Below are positions 42,575 to 51,468 of a stretch of 64,000 nt of DNA, piece after piece. The stretch's first letter is position 1. Every line of letters starts with the position of its first letter. The stretch covers positions 62,001 to 126,000 of the forward strand of contig VXSB01000060.1 of the NCBI GenBank assembly GCA_009838175.1, given 5' to 3'. A model generated the notes under the pieces. It made no database searches and was not told the origin of the DNA. It was given only the letters and a program-made list of their open reading frames with translations. The DNA is from Chloroflexota bacterium. Lineage in GTDB: Bacteria > Chloroflexota > Dehalococcoidia > Lucifugimonadales > Lucifugimonadaceae. The position numbers and the translations under genes were made by a program.

Positions 42575-44026
42575 CTAAACGCCGAGATGGGCTCGAAAAT
42601 CGTTCAGGATTGCGTCGCGTAGTTCAACGCTTGATGTCTCGGCGTAGATGCGGAGGAGGGGTTCGGTGCCGGAGAGTCGGACTACTGCCCAGGCGTTGTT
42701 TTGGAGGTCGAGACGAACGCCGTCGCGGCGGTCTTCGGCGACAACTTCGATGCCGCCTAAAGTTGTTGGGGCTTTGCCGTTGACGGCGGTTGTGATGCGT
42801 TCGCGTTGGTCGGGTGTGAATTCGATGTCGATGCGGCGGAAGGTGTGTGGGCCGGTGATTTCGTGGATTTCGGCTAGGAGTTCGGTGGGGGATTTACCGG
42901 ACATGGCCATGCTCTCGAGGAAGAAGAGCGCGCTTAAGGGGCCGTCGCGTTCGGGGACGTGTCCGGCGAAGGCGTAGCCGCCACTCTCTTCGCCGCCGAG
43001 GACGCAGGCGTTATCAATCATCGCGGGTCCGACGAACTTGAAGCCTACTGGTGTCCGTTGTAGTTCTACGTCGTGATGCTCGGTCAGGCGGTCCATCATG
43101 CTGCTCATCGTGATGGTGCATGCGGCACCGCCGGACAGCTTTCGACGCGATTTCAAGTGATGGAACAGCATCGAAAAGACTTCGAGGGTGGTGACGTATA
43201 CGCCGTTCTCTGCGACGACGCCTAATCGGTCAGCGTCGCCGTCGGTGGCGATGCCGACGTCGAAAGCGCCACTCTTGATCGCGGAGATCAGAGGAGCCAA
43301 ATTGTCTTCAACTGGCTCTGGTTGCTTCATGCCGGGAAAGGCGGGATTGATCTCGCTCCGAATCTCAGTGACTTCGGTAGCGCCGCCTTCGAGAAGTGCG
43401 GCGACTATTCCGGCTCCGGAGCCGTGCATGGAGTCGACGGCGACGCGGATGCCCGCGGATTTGATGCGGTCGATGTCGACTAGATGCCCAAGTTGGTCTA
43501 GGTAGGGGGAGACCATGTTGGTGGTTTGGATGGGGGCCTCCGCCCGTCCTCCCCGGGCATCCCCCGCGAAAGTCGCTTCGCTCTTTCGCGCCCCCTTACG
43601 CTTCGCGAAGGGGGCGAGGAGGGATTCGATGCGTTCTACTTGATCTGGTGGGGCGCTGCCGCCGGCTTCGGATTTGACTTTGAAGCCGTTGTATTCGGGT
43701 GGGTTGTGGCTGGCGGTGATCATGATGCCGGCGGCGGCGTTCATGGTTGTTACGGCGTAGCTGAGGGCGGGCGTTGGTAGTGGGCGGTCGGAGATTTGGA
43801 CAGGGATGCCGTGGTTGGCGATGACTTCGGCAGCGGCGCGGGCGAAGTTTTCAGATTGGAAGCGGGTATCGTAGCCAACCGCGACGCCGCGGTGTCCTTG
43901 ATTGATAGCGGTTAAGTCTCTGGCAACCGCAGCAGCACAAGCGCGTACATTGGCAAAGGTGTAGTCATCGCCGATGATGGCGCGCCAACCGTCGGTTCCG
44001 AAACGAATGTCAGGTTGAGGGGGCAT
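42575..44026 (-). CDS. Phosphohexomutase (phosphoglucomutase/phosphomannomutase family) with in-frame repeat insert
   Basis: This 483-residue alpha-D-phosphohexomutase interconverts sugar 1- and 6-phosphates. The four domains are recognisable: RFGTDGWRA, catalytic Ser106 in ITASHNPPEYNGFK, metal loop DGDADR (262-267), sugar loop GGEESGGY, and phosphate loop RLSGTEPLLRIY. Substrate (glucose, mannose or glucosamine) cannot be fixed. An odd stretch of about 29 residues (about 137-165, LAPFAKRKGARKSEATFAGD and on) is encoded by a dispersed genomic repeat inserted between domains I and II. The frame stays open and all active-site motifs are intact. Confidence 0.92.
   Translation of the reverse strand: MPPQPDIRFGTDGWRAIIGDDYTFANVRACAAAVARDLTAINQGHRGVAVGYDTRFQSENFARAAAEVIANHGIPVQISDRPLPTPALSYAVTTMNAAAGIMITASHNPPEYNGFKVKSEAGGSAPPDQVERIESLLAPFAKRKGARKSEATFAGDARGGRAEAPIQTTNMVSPYLDQLGHLVDIDRIKSAGIRVAVDSMHGSGAGIVAALLEGGATEVTEIRSEINPAFPGMKQPEPVEDNLAPLISAIKSGAFDVGIATDGDADRLGVVAENGVYVTTLEVFSMLFHHLKSRRKLSGGAACTITMSSMMDRLTEHHDVELQRTPVGFKFVGPAMIDNACVLGGEESGGYAFAGHVPERDGPLSALFFLESMAMSGKSPTELLAEIHEITGPHTFRRIDIEFTPDQRERITTAVNGKAPTTLGGIEVVAEDRRDGVRLDLQNNAWAVVRLSGTEPLLRIYAETSSVELRDAILNDFRAHLGV
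43535..43616. repeat. Dispersed repeat inserted inside the phosphohexomutase reading frame
   Basis: Within the gene, GGCATCCCCCGCGAAAGTCG followed by CGCTTCGCTCTTTCGCGCCC and CCTTACGCTTCGCGAAGGGG matches the intergenic modules at 41173-41224 and 41300-41359. The palindrome CTTCGCGAAG is identical. It adds roughly 27-29 codons without a stop or frameshift. Confidence 0.8.
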
Positions 44027-44082
44027 GGGGGTGTCTGAAGCGCTGATTACGCTGATTTTAGTGATGGGTTTTTGATGGTATG

Positions 44083-44155
44083 AACCCCCTGCGAGTTCCG
44101 CTACGCTTCACTCGCGTCCCCCTTTTGCTCCGCTTCGCTACGCAAAAAGGGGAGG
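44083..44155. repeat. Variant of the CCCCTGCG...CTTCGC repeat module
   Basis: CCCCCTGCGAGTTCCGCTAC and GCTCCGCTTCGCTACGCAAA followed by AAGGGGAGG form nested imperfect palindromes between the metK stop and the phosphohexomutase start. It resembles the modules at 41173, 41300 and 43535. Confidence 0.6.
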
Positions 44156-45355
44156 TTAAATTCCCGCGGCGGAGCGTAGAGCATCAGCTTTGTCGGTTTG
44201 TTCCCAGGGGAGGTCTAGGTCTTGGCGGCCGAAGTGGCCGAATGCGGCTACGGGTCGGTAGATGGGGCGTCGGAGGTTTAGGGATTGGATGATGCCGCTA
44301 GGGCGGAGGTCGAAGGTTTCGCCGACGAGCGTTGCAATGGCAGTATTCGGCAGTTTGCCAGTGCCTCGGGTCTCCACCATCAAAGACACGGGTTCTGCCT
44401 TGCCGATGGCGTAGGCGATCTGAACTTCGGCGCGTTTTGCCAGCCCAGACGCGACGATGTTCTTGGCGACGTATCGAGCCGCGTATGCGCCGGAGCGGTC
44501 AACTTTGGAGGGGTCTTTACCTGAAAACGCGCCGCCGCCGTGCCGAGCGCTGCCGCCGTAGGTGTCGACGATTATCTTGCGTCCGGTGAGCCCCGCGTCG
44601 CCATGCGGGCCACCCGTAACAAACCTGCCGGATGGGTTGATGAGGTACTTCGTTTCGCCATCGCGCATGTCGCTCGGAACTAGCGGGTCGATTACCTGCT
44701 CAATGAGGTCCCGCTCGATCTGTGATTGCTCAACGTCCGGCGCGTGCCAGGTGGATAAGACGATCGTGTCGATGCGCTGTGGTTCGTGATCTTCGTTGTA
44801 CTCGACCGTTACTTGGCTCTTGGCGTCGGGACGCAGGTAGGGGATTCCGCCGTCGCGTCGGGCATCGCTCATGCTTTTTGTCAGACGGTGGGCCAACGAA
44901 ATCGGGAGCGGCATTAATTCCGGCGTTTCGTCCACCGCGTAGCCGATCATCATGCCTTGATCGCCCGCGCCCTGCTGTGCATCGTCGGATTCCGAACTGC
45001 CGCGGTCTTCCAATGCCGTACTTACCGCCGCGTCAATGTCGGGCGATTGGGAGTGAAGATAGACACCTATCTCACAAGTCTCGTGGTCGAATTGATACTC
45101 GGGATCGTCGTAGCCGATGCCACGAATTGTTTCCCTCGCAACGGCTTCGAAATCTATTTTCGAGCTGGTAGTGATCTCACCGAACATCCACAACCGGTTA
45201 GTGGTGCAGGAGGTTTCGCATGCTACTCGAGAGTTTGGGTCGCCCGCAAGCGCGGCATCGAGAACGGCATCGGACACCTGATCGCAGATCTTGTCAGGAT
45301 GCCCGTCGGAAACCGACTCTGATGTGAGCAGAAAGTTCGAACTGGATTGTGTCAT
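44156..45355 (-). CDS. metK: S-adenosylmethionine synthetase
   Basis: The 399-residue enzyme makes SAM from methionine and ATP. Signatures are [20 protein letters not shown] (ATP/metal site with H19-P-D), the [12 protein letters not shown] motif, and [20 protein letters not shown] (phosphate loop). Length is normal. It follows ahcY in the same direction, with a 100-base gap holding an inverted copy of the repeat seen between rplJ and rplL. No SAM riboswitch is recognised upstream. Confidence 0.97.
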   Translation of the reverse strand: MTQSSSNFLLTSESVSDGHPDKICDQVSDAVLDAALAGDPNSRVACETSCTTNRLWMFGEITTSSKIDFEAVARETIRGIGYDDPEYQFDHETCEIGVYLHSQSPDIDAAVSTALEDRGSSESDDAQQGAGDQGMMIGYAVDETPELMPLPISLAHRLTKSMSDARRDGGIPYLRPDAKSQVTVEYNEDHEPQRIDTIVLSTWHAPDVEQSQIERDLIEQVIDPLVPSDMRDGETKYLINPSGRFVTGGPHGDAGLTGRKIIVDTYGGSARHGGGAFSGKDPSKVDRSGAYAARYVAKNIVASGLAKRAEVQIAYAIGKAEPVSLMVETRGTGKLPNTAIATLVGETFDLRPSGIIQSLNLRRPIYRPVAAFGHFGRQDLDLPWEQTDKADALRSAAGI

Positions 45356-45385
45356 CTGATTTGTCCTACGTGTGAGACCAATCTG

Positions 45386-45450
45386 TGCCCCCTTTGTCCT
45401 TCGGACATTTCCCCTTGGTTTTCGGTCTCTTGGGCGGGGGAAACCTGGGG
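45386..45450. repeat. Dispersed intergenic repeat, family A copy 2
   Basis: This is the inverted counterpart of 529-583; the 31-base core (GTGCCCCCTTTGTCCTTCGG and on) is identical by eye, and the flank CCCCAGGTTTCCCCC is also shared. It lies between ahcY and metK. Confidence 0.7.
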
Positions 45451-45455
45451 GTGTT

Positions 45456-46709
45456 TTAGGTGCCAGATTCCCATGAGTTGAGGTATTTTTCCTGCTCTGG
45501 GGTAAGGGTGTCGAAACTCATTCCCATCGACTGCAATTTTAGCGACGCGATCTCAGTGTCGATCTCGCCTGGGAGAACGTGTACACCCGGTTCTAGGGAC
45601 GCGTGGTTGGCAGCGATGTATTCGCTTGCCAGCGCTTGGTTGGCGAAGCTCATGTCCATCACGCTTGGCGGGTGACCCTCGGCTGCCGCCAGATTGACCA
45701 GCCTACCTTCAGCAAGCAAGTTGATCCGACGACCATCCTCAAGCGTGTGCTCCTCGACGAACGGGCGGATGTAGCGCCGGGTTTCGGACATGTCCCGCAG
45801 TGCGTCCACGTTTATTTCGACGTTGAAGTGACCAGAGTTGGCTACGACAGCGCCGGACTTCATATTCTCGAAATGATGTTTATCGATCGCATGTAGGCCG
45901 CCGGTAACCGTTAAGAAGATGTCGCCTATCTTCGAGGCTTCGTCTAACGACATGACCCGATGACCGTCCATCACGCCTTCGAGCGCACGAACTGGGTCAA
46001 CTTCGCAGACGATGGTGTGAGCGCCCAGTCCACGAGCACGATCCGCGAAGCCGCGTCCGCACCAGCCGTAGCCGATGATTACGACGCTCTTGCCGGTGAT
46101 GAGCATGTTCGTCGCACGGATTATCCCGTCCAGCGTGCTTTGACCAGTGCCGTAACGGTTGTCGAACATGTGCTTGGTCATTGCATCGTTCACGGCGATG
46201 ATCGGATACGCGAGCTTGCCCTCGGCGTGCAACGCCTTCAAACGGATGACGCCAGTTGTGGTCTCTTCCATTCCGCCGAGGGTGCTGTCAAGCAGCTCGC
46301 GGCGTTCGGAGTGGAGCATCGCTACCAGATCGGCACCATCGTCGATGGTCAGATGGGGTTTGGTGTCCACCGCGTCTGAAATGTGCTGGTAGTAGGTGTC
46401 GGAATCTTCGCCATTCCGGGCGAATACGGATATGCCCTCGTCGACGAGGTGCGCGGCGATGTCGTCTTGCGTTGACAGGGGATTGGACGCGCACAATGCG
46501 AGTTCAGCGCCACCTGCGACCAGTGTTTTCGCGAGATTAGAAGTTTCCGAAGTCACGTGCAGACAAGCGGCGATTCGAAGGCCTTCCAAGGGTCGAGTCT
46601 CCGCGAAACGCTGTCGGATGCCTTGAAGAACTGGCATCTGCTGATCTGCCCATTCCGATTTCAATGCGCCTTCGCGGGCGAGATTTATATCGGTGATGTC
46701 GTAATTCAT
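45456..46709 (-). CDS. ahcY: Adenosylhomocysteinase
   Basis: This 417-residue enzyme hydrolyses S-adenosylhomocysteine to adenosine and homocysteine, using bound NAD. It shows [39 protein letters not shown], the NAD loop [20 protein letters not shown], and [11 protein letters not shown]. It lacks the about 40-residue insert and the Lys-Tyr C-terminal ending of the eukaryotic and proteobacterial type, and ends [17 protein letters not shown], as in archaeal and Thermotoga-type enzymes. It lies between a PfkB kinase and metK in one minus-strand run, a SAM-recycling cluster. Confidence 0.96.
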   Translation of the reverse strand: MNYDITDINLAREGALKSEWADQQMPVLQGIRQRFAETRPLEGLRIAACLHVTSETSNLAKTLVAGGAELALCASNPLSTQDDIAAHLVDEGISVFARNGEDSDTYYQHISDAVDTKPHLTIDDGADLVAMLHSERRELLDSTLGGMEETTTGVIRLKALHAEGKLAYPIIAVNDAMTKHMFDNRYGTGQSTLDGIIRATNMLITGKSVVIIGYGWCGRGFADRARGLGAHTIVCEVDPVRALEGVMDGHRVMSLDEASKIGDIFLTVTGGLHAIDKHHFENMKSGAVVANSGHFNVEINVDALRDMSETRRYIRPFVEEHTLEDGRRINLLAEGRLVNLAAAEGHPPSVMDMSFANQALASEYIAANHASLEPGVHVLPGEIDTEIASLKLQSMGMSFDTLTPEQEKYLNSWESGT

Positions 46710-46743
46710 TGATGCTCCGATTTGGGCTCCGATTTGATGGTGG

Positions 46744-47727
46744 TTAATCCGCTGTTTCGCGTAGGGGAAGCCGAATTGCGGTGTCGAAAGTGGTTAGGTC
46801 TTCAAATTCGAAGAATCTATCGGTGATTTCTTCGTTGGTGAGATTTGCCAGACGATCAAGGCCGAATCCTTCGACGGTGAATGAGGCGATTACTGATCCT
46901 GCAATGACGGCTTGGCGGTAGGACTCAGGATCGTGCTTGGCGGTTGCGGCGATGTAGCCCATGAAGCCGCCGGCGAAGGAGTCGCCGGCACCGGTTGGGT
47001 CGACGATGTTTTGGATGGGATATGCGGGAACAATGAAGCGCTGGTTTTCGTTGTAAAGAACAGCGCCGTATTCGCCTCGTTTGATGATGACGTTTTCAGG
47101 GCCTTCGTCGAGGAGGCCTTCTGCAACGTCGACGAGGTTGGATTTTTCGGTGTACATGCGGGCTTCGGCCTCGTTGATGACGGAGAAGTCGAGTTGAGTC
47201 ATCAAGCGATCTAGTGCCGCGCGTTTTTCGACGATCCAGTGGTTCATAGTGTCGCCGGCGACGAGTTGGAGGGCGTCGGTCATTTGGTTGAGGACCGACT
47301 GCTGAGTCTCGGGGTCGCAGTTGGCGAGGAAGAGGTAGGGTATTGAGCGGTGCGCTTGGGGGACAGTCGGGTTGAAGTTGGCGAAGACGTTGAGGTCGGT
47401 AGCGACGGTTTCGGCGTCGTTGAGGTCTTTGATATAGGAACCGGACCAGCGGAAGGTTTGGCCGTCGGCGATTTCGATGCCGGAGGTGTCGATGCCGCGG
47501 TTGATCAGGATATCGCGATGTTCGGGTTGGAAGTCTTGGCCTACGATTCCGATGATCGCGACGTCGGTGAAGTAGCTTGCGGCGACGGAGAAGTAAGTGA
47601 CGGATCCGCCGAGTTGGTTTGTTCTAGTACCTGCGGGCGTCTCGACGTCGTCGTACGCCATGGATCCGACGACAAGGAGATTCACGTTGAGCTTCCCGTG
47701 AAGTTTGTGGGGGCTACTCCGAGGCAT
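46744..47727 (-). CDS. PfkB family kinase (possible adenosine kinase)
   Basis: The 327-residue ribokinase-like protein has the N-terminal [15 protein letters not shown] and [14 protein letters not shown], and the catalytic/anion-hole motif [19 protein letters not shown], whose Asp is the base. It lies 34 bases upstream of ahcY, whose product adenosine would be its natural substrate, so adenosine kinase is a reasonable inference. A sugar or inosine kinase cannot be excluded. A GTG at 47685 (NLLVVGS...) is an alternative start. Confidence 0.82.
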   Translation of the reverse strand: MPRSSPHKLHGKLNVNLLVVGSMAYDDVETPAGTRTNQLGGSVTYFSVAASYFTDVAIIGIVGQDFQPEHRDILINRGIDTSGIEIADGQTFRWSGSYIKDLNDAETVATDLNVFANFNPTVPQAHRSIPYLFLANCDPETQQSVLNQMTDALQLVAGDTMNHWIVEKRAALDRLMTQLDFSVINEAEARMYTEKSNLVDVAEGLLDEGPENVIIKRGEYGAVLYNENQRFIVPAYPIQNIVDPTGAGDSFAGGFMGYIAATAKHDPESYRQAVIAGSVIASFTVEGFGLDRLANLTNEEITDRFFEFEDLTTFDTAIRLPLRETAD

Positions 47728-47782
47728 CGCTGATCGTACGCGACCTCGGAGCTATGCATGTTGCCGATCGTCAACTTACGAA

Positions 47783-48130
47783 TTACGCGCCGGTGGCGTG
47801 AGGCAAACCCTGGGCGATCCAAGCCGGGGTACCGTCTTCGATGTTGTAGAGCCGTGAAGTGTCGGCACCCATGGCGGCCGCGTACTCGGCGGCGAGCCCG
47901 CTTCGAGCTCCGACTTCGCAGATGAAGAGCAGATTGCCGTCACCCGGCAACTCGTCGAAACGCGGAATGATGTCATCGACCGGGACCCATAGGGCGCCTT
48001 CGACGTGACCGGCTTCCCATTCGTCAGGGTTGCGCACATCGACGACGGTGGAGTCGCCATTTTGCACCATTTCGTACGCCTCTTGGGAAGTGATTCGGGC
48101 GTACGGCTCTCCGGGAACTTGCCTTGCCAT
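47783..48130 (-). CDS. Rhodanese-like domain protein
   Basis: This 115-residue single rhodanese domain has VVDVRNPDEWEAGHVEGA (CH2A region) and the active loop FICEVGARSG with Cys71. Such proteins carry sulfur as a persulfide on that Cys or act as sulfur/arsenate-related enzymes. Start chosen at 48130; a longer frame begins at 48241 with unlikely sequence. It may be co-transcribed with the PfkB, ahcY and metK genes and could serve homocysteine or sulfur metabolism (inference). Confidence 0.88.
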   Translation of the reverse strand: MARQVPGEPYARITSQEAYEMVQNGDSTVVDVRNPDEWEAGHVEGALWVPVDDIIPRFDELPGDGNLLFICEVGARSGLAAEYAAAMGADTSRLYNIEDGTPAWIAQGLPHATGA

Positions 48131-48227
48131 TTGATACCTGATTCTGATATCTGATTCTTTGGGCTGAAACCAGATTTCGATTGTACTTGATTGGAGACTT
48201 GCCCTACGTTTCGCGATGATCGCAGAT

Positions 48228-49022
48228 TTACAGTTTCTCACCGGTCAGGAAGGACGTGAAGTCCGTAACCAGCGAGAATGGTCCGCCTGCCAGCAGAACG
48301 AGTGGGATGAGGGCGATGACTGCGGCGACTACGTAGTACGTGATGGAAGCTGAGATCGTGCGAGACGAGGATTCCCCGAACACAGATCGCAAGGAGGCAA
48401 CGTAAGTTCCGATTGCGATGATGAGGAACAACACGGCGCCTGTTACGCCAGCGCTGAGGATTTTGACCATAAAGATGTAGCCGTCCAGGAATGACCCTAG
48501 CAAGGTTTCCACGAAGGCTGATATCCAAAGACCTGGCCGTAGCCCCTCGAAGAAGTCCACGGAAATCAGAATCGTCAATGGGAGGAGGAATCCGATCAGG
48601 AGCGGTGTTCCGAGTGCGTATACGATCCCGGCAATTATCCACCGGATCGGGCTACTGGCTTCGGAGCGAGTAGTGAAGAGAACGTAAGACAATCCGCCAC
48701 CAACAGCACCGCCGCCAAGTATGTACGCCGTGATGATGCGCAGAAACCCTTCGACGAAACTCGGTCGGTAGAACTGGAAGCCGAATTCGCCGACGCCGTT
48801 GTCAACGATGGTGATAAGGGTGCCTAGATATCCGACCGTTAATCCGACGGTGGCACCGACGACGATGCCCAGCCACATTAATCGCTTACGGACCCCTCTT
48901 TCAACATCCAGACGCTCGTTCTCGGCTTCGCGTATGCGCGCTAGAGCAGCGGAACGGGTTTCGGGTTGGGTCTGCGCTTGAGAAGAATCTTCGTTAAATG
49001 ATGAGTTTTCAGAATTTGACAT
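48228..49022 (-). CDS. Multi-pass membrane protein of unknown function
   Basis: This 264-residue protein has a polar, Ser/Glu-rich cytoplasmic N-terminus (about 1-45) and about six hydrophobic segments: LMWLGIVVGATVGLTVGYLG, FLRIITAYILGGGAVGGGL, IIAGIVYALGTPLLIGFLL, a helix near GLWISAFVETLLG, VTGAVLFLIIAIGTYVA and YYVVAAVIALIPLVLLAG. No family is recognised. The hydrophobic pattern and Gly-rich loops resemble the protein at 60261-60899, which also sits beside ABC importer genes. Start at 49022 is preferred to 49058. First gene of the minus-strand run towards metK. Confidence 0.6.
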   Translation of the reverse strand: MSNSENSSFNEDSSQAQTQPETRSAALARIREAENERLDVERGVRKRLMWLGIVVGATVGLTVGYLGTLITIVDNGVGEFGFQFYRPSFVEGFLRIITAYILGGGAVGGGLSYVLFTTRSEASSPIRWIIAGIVYALGTPLLIGFLLPLTILISVDFFEGLRPGLWISAFVETLLGSFLDGYIFMVKILSAGVTGAVLFLIIAIGTYVASLRSVFGESSSRTISASITYYVVAAVIALIPLVLLAGGPFSLVTDFTSFLTGEKL

Positions 49023-49161
49023 ATCTTCAATTGTGCATACCGAAGCGCAACTTAGCATCGACCTGAGACCAAAGGTTCGATGTGTGGTTCTGGATCGCCT
49101 GCAAATCTCGCACGTTTAACGTGCTGATTTAGCTCAGCATCGTAAGCACGCCGCGCTGAAA

Positions 49162-49190
49162 TTGACGAATTTAATTGTCCGTGCTACAGT
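49162..49190 (+). promoter_or_regulatory. Predicted sigma-70 promoter for second ABC operon
   Basis: TTGACG (49162-49167) and TACAGT (49185-49190) are separated by 17 bases, 65 bases before the ATG of the solute-binding gene. Confidence 0.6.
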
Positions 49191-49254
49191 TCGCACAGAC
49201 TCGCCGCTAATCGCGGTAGACAAAGTTGGACTCGACTCAAAATGGAGGCTTCAG

Positions 49255-51336
49255 ATGAAACGAATTAGTTTGGCAGTTGTGATCTCCGCCGTGTTGGCGT
49301 TTGCCATTGCGTGCGGCGGGACGGAGACCGTCGTGGAGACCGTCGTCGTCGAACGCGTGATCACTCAGGCACCTGAACGCATCGTTGAGACCGTCGAGGT
49401 TGAAAAGGTTGTGGAGCGCGAGGTCGTCCAGACTGTCGAGGTCGAGCGTGAGGTCGTCGTCGAGGTGGAGAAGGAAGTCGTTCAGACCGTCGAAGTCGAG
49501 GTGGAAAAGGTCGTCGAGGTCGAGAAACAGGTCGTGGAAGTCGTCGAAGTCGAAAAGGTAGTCGAAGTCGAAAAGGTAGTTGAGGTGGAGAAAGTGGTTG
49601 AGGTAGAGGTGACGGCCATGGTTGAGGACGATGCGATGATGATGGACGACGGCGTGATCCCGCGAGAACGCCAGTTCATCATGCTCTGGGGTGGTTCTGG
49701 TGGTGTCGGATCTGCAGGTCAGTACACCAACCACGACATCTGGAACGTCTATTCGGGCGTGAGTCACCAAGATGGCCCGCAGCTGATTTTCGAACCCCTC
49801 GCGTTCTACTCGGCCTTCAACGACACTGAGTATCCTTGGCTCGCCGAGTCGTGGTCGTACAGCGACGACTTCACCGAGTTGACGATCAACACTCGCCAAG
49901 GTGTCAACTGGAGCGACGGCGAACCGTTCGGCGCGCATGACGTCGCATACACGCTCGAACACCTTCGCACCACGCCGGGTCTACCGCACTCGGGTCAGAT
50001 CCAAGCGGATGTCGAATCGGTTGAACAGATCGACGATCACACGGTATTGGTGAAGTTCAAGGGTCCGCGACCGAAGTTCCTTTACTTCATGACCTACAAG
50101 TTCGACATCGGTGTGTACATCGTTCCCAAGCACATATACGAGCAGCACGACTGGTTCGAATTCACGAACTACGATCAGGCCAAGGGCTGGCCTGTGACGA
50201 CCGGACCGTGGGAAGTAGTGCAGACCTCTACGCAGTCGAAGATTCTTAACCGTCGGGACTCCTGGTGGGCCGTCGAACAAGGCTTAGTGGACAAGATGCC
50301 GGAAGTGTTGCAGATCGTCTACATCCCGAACCCGGGTGAAACCCAGATGGCTCAGGAGATGATCGCTAACCGTGCCGACGCTTCTTTGTCGCTGCAGACA
50401 GGCACGATGCGTGAAGTATTGTCTCGCAACAGCGCCATCATTACGCACTCAGGGTTCAACCCGCCGTACGGTTATGTTGACTGGTGGCCGATCGGTCTGC
50501 TCTTCAACGCCAGCAAGCCGCCGTATGACGATAAACGTGTGCGCTGGGCGGTTTCTAACTACCTCAACCGCGAGCAGTTGATCGAGATCGGTTTCGGTGG
50601 TGCAGGCACATTATCGTATCTGCCGATACCTACATACGCGCCGTTGCAGCGGTACTTCGATGTGGTCGAGGACAAGCTGACGACGACACACGACACGACC
50701 AAGTACGATCCGGCGCGAGGCGATGAGTTGATGATGGAGGCTGGTTACTCGAAGAACGCCGACGGATACTGGGAGAGGGACGGCAATGTCGTCGTCTGCG
50801 ACATCCTCAGTTTCGGCATCTTCAACCACTACGGCCCGATCGTGGCGCGGCAGTTGGATAACCACGGCATCAAGTCGTCGTACAGCACACCGCCAGATGC
50901 ATGGTCAAGGCAGTCGGCTGGTGAGGCTTCGTGTGGTTTACGAGGGCACGGCGGTTCTGTGCGTGACCCGTACTTCACACTCAGGCTCTACACCGGCGGT
51001 GACCCCAAGACCTATGACCCTGACGCAGCGCCAGGACCGGACAACCAACCGCCGAACGCGTATCACTGGTACAACGAAGAGTTCAACCGAATAACTAACG
51101 AGGTCTTCGCCACCGCCATCGACGACATCGCGAGGCTCGAAGAGCTTTGGGATGAGGCGATGGAGATCTGGTTGGAAGAGTTGCCTGACGTTCAGGTTCT
51201 CGAGTTCTACCACCGGATTCCGATGAACACGACTTACTGGACTAACTGGCCTACTCACGACAATCCGTACGTCAACGGAGCGTTCTGGCACCTGACATTC
51301 CAGTTGGTGCTCAACGAACTTGAGCCGGTGCAGTAG
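49255..51336 (+). CDS. ABC transporter solute-binding lipoprotein (family 5) with E/V/K spacer, copy 2
   Basis: The 693-residue lipoprotein starts at 49255 (GGAGG eight bases upstream). A lipobox LAFAIAC is followed by an approximately 100-residue spacer made of VEKVVEVEKVVEVE units with a period near six residues. The binding domain begins after VEDDAMMMDDGVIPRERQF and contains WSYSDDFTELTINTRQGVNW, YTLEHLRTTPGL, GPWEVVQTSTQS and YDDKRVRWAVSNYLNREQL. It is very similar to the protein at 53735-55810. It presumably captures peptides or oligosaccharides for the permeases encoded downstream. A stem-loop separates it from the next gene. Confidence 0.92.
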   Translation: MKRISLAVVISAVLAFAIACGGTETVVETVVVERVITQAPERIVETVEVEKVVEREVVQTVEVEREVVVEVEKEVVQTVEVEVEKVVEVEKQVVEVVEVEKVVEVEKVVEVEKVVEVEVTAMVEDDAMMMDDGVIPRERQFIMLWGGSGGVGSAGQYTNHDIWNVYSGVSHQDGPQLIFEPLAFYSAFNDTEYPWLAESWSYSDDFTELTINTRQGVNWSDGEPFGAHDVAYTLEHLRTTPGLPHSGQIQADVESVEQIDDHTVLVKFKGPRPKFLYFMTYKFDIGVYIVPKHIYEQHDWFEFTNYDQAKGWPVTTGPWEVVQTSTQSKILNRRDSWWAVEQGLVDKMPEVLQIVYIPNPGETQMAQEMIANRADASLSLQTGTMREVLSRNSAIITHSGFNPPYGYVDWWPIGLLFNASKPPYDDKRVRWAVSNYLNREQLIEIGFGGAGTLSYLPIPTYAPLQRYFDVVEDKLTTTHDTTKYDPARGDELMMEAGYSKNADGYWERDGNVVVCDILSFGIFNHYGPIVARQLDNHGIKSSYSTPPDAWSRQSAGEASCGLRGHGGSVRDPYFTLRLYTGGDPKTYDPDAAPGPDNQPPNAYHWYNEEFNRITNEVFATAIDDIARLEELWDEAMEIWLEELPDVQVLEFYHRIPMNTTYWTNWPTHDNPYVNGAFWHLTFQLVLNELEPVQ

Positions 51337-51377
51337 CACTTGGTGTTAATGATCGACGTCGAACCTCGATGTCGAAA

Positions 51378-51415
51378 GAGTGGGTTTCGTCAACAATAGT
51401 TGGCGAGGCCCACTC
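51378..51415 (+). promoter_or_regulatory. Intercistronic stem-loop between solute-binding and permease genes
   Basis: GAGTGGGTTTCGTCAAC (51378-51394) pairs continuously with GTTGGCGAGGCCCACTC (51399-51415) around AATA, using a few G-U pairs: a 17-bp stem. It sits at the same place as the hairpin in the first ABC operon (31944-31992) but has a different sequence. Confidence 0.7.
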
Positions 51416-51468
51416 AAGCGATTCTCCGGCTGATGTAGACCGAGAAGGAATAAGGTTCTCAACGCCGA

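Noticed and set aside
45356..45455. SAM or SAH riboswitch near metK/ahcY
   Set aside because: The gap is filled by a repeat also present between rplJ and rplL, with no known riboswitch core.
49162..49254. Extended N-terminus of the second solute-binding protein from a TTG at 49162
   Set aside because: This TTG is part of the predicted -35 box; the ATG at 49255 has a proper ribosome binding site and starts a clear lipoprotein signal peptide.
49237..49962. Long antisense ORFs rich in Asp/Leu/His opposite the lipoprotein spacers (also at 29598-30407 and 54770-55813)
   Set aside because: They are mirror translations of the GTC-GAG-type repeats on the coding strand; low complexity, no start signals, and they overlap clearly real genes.
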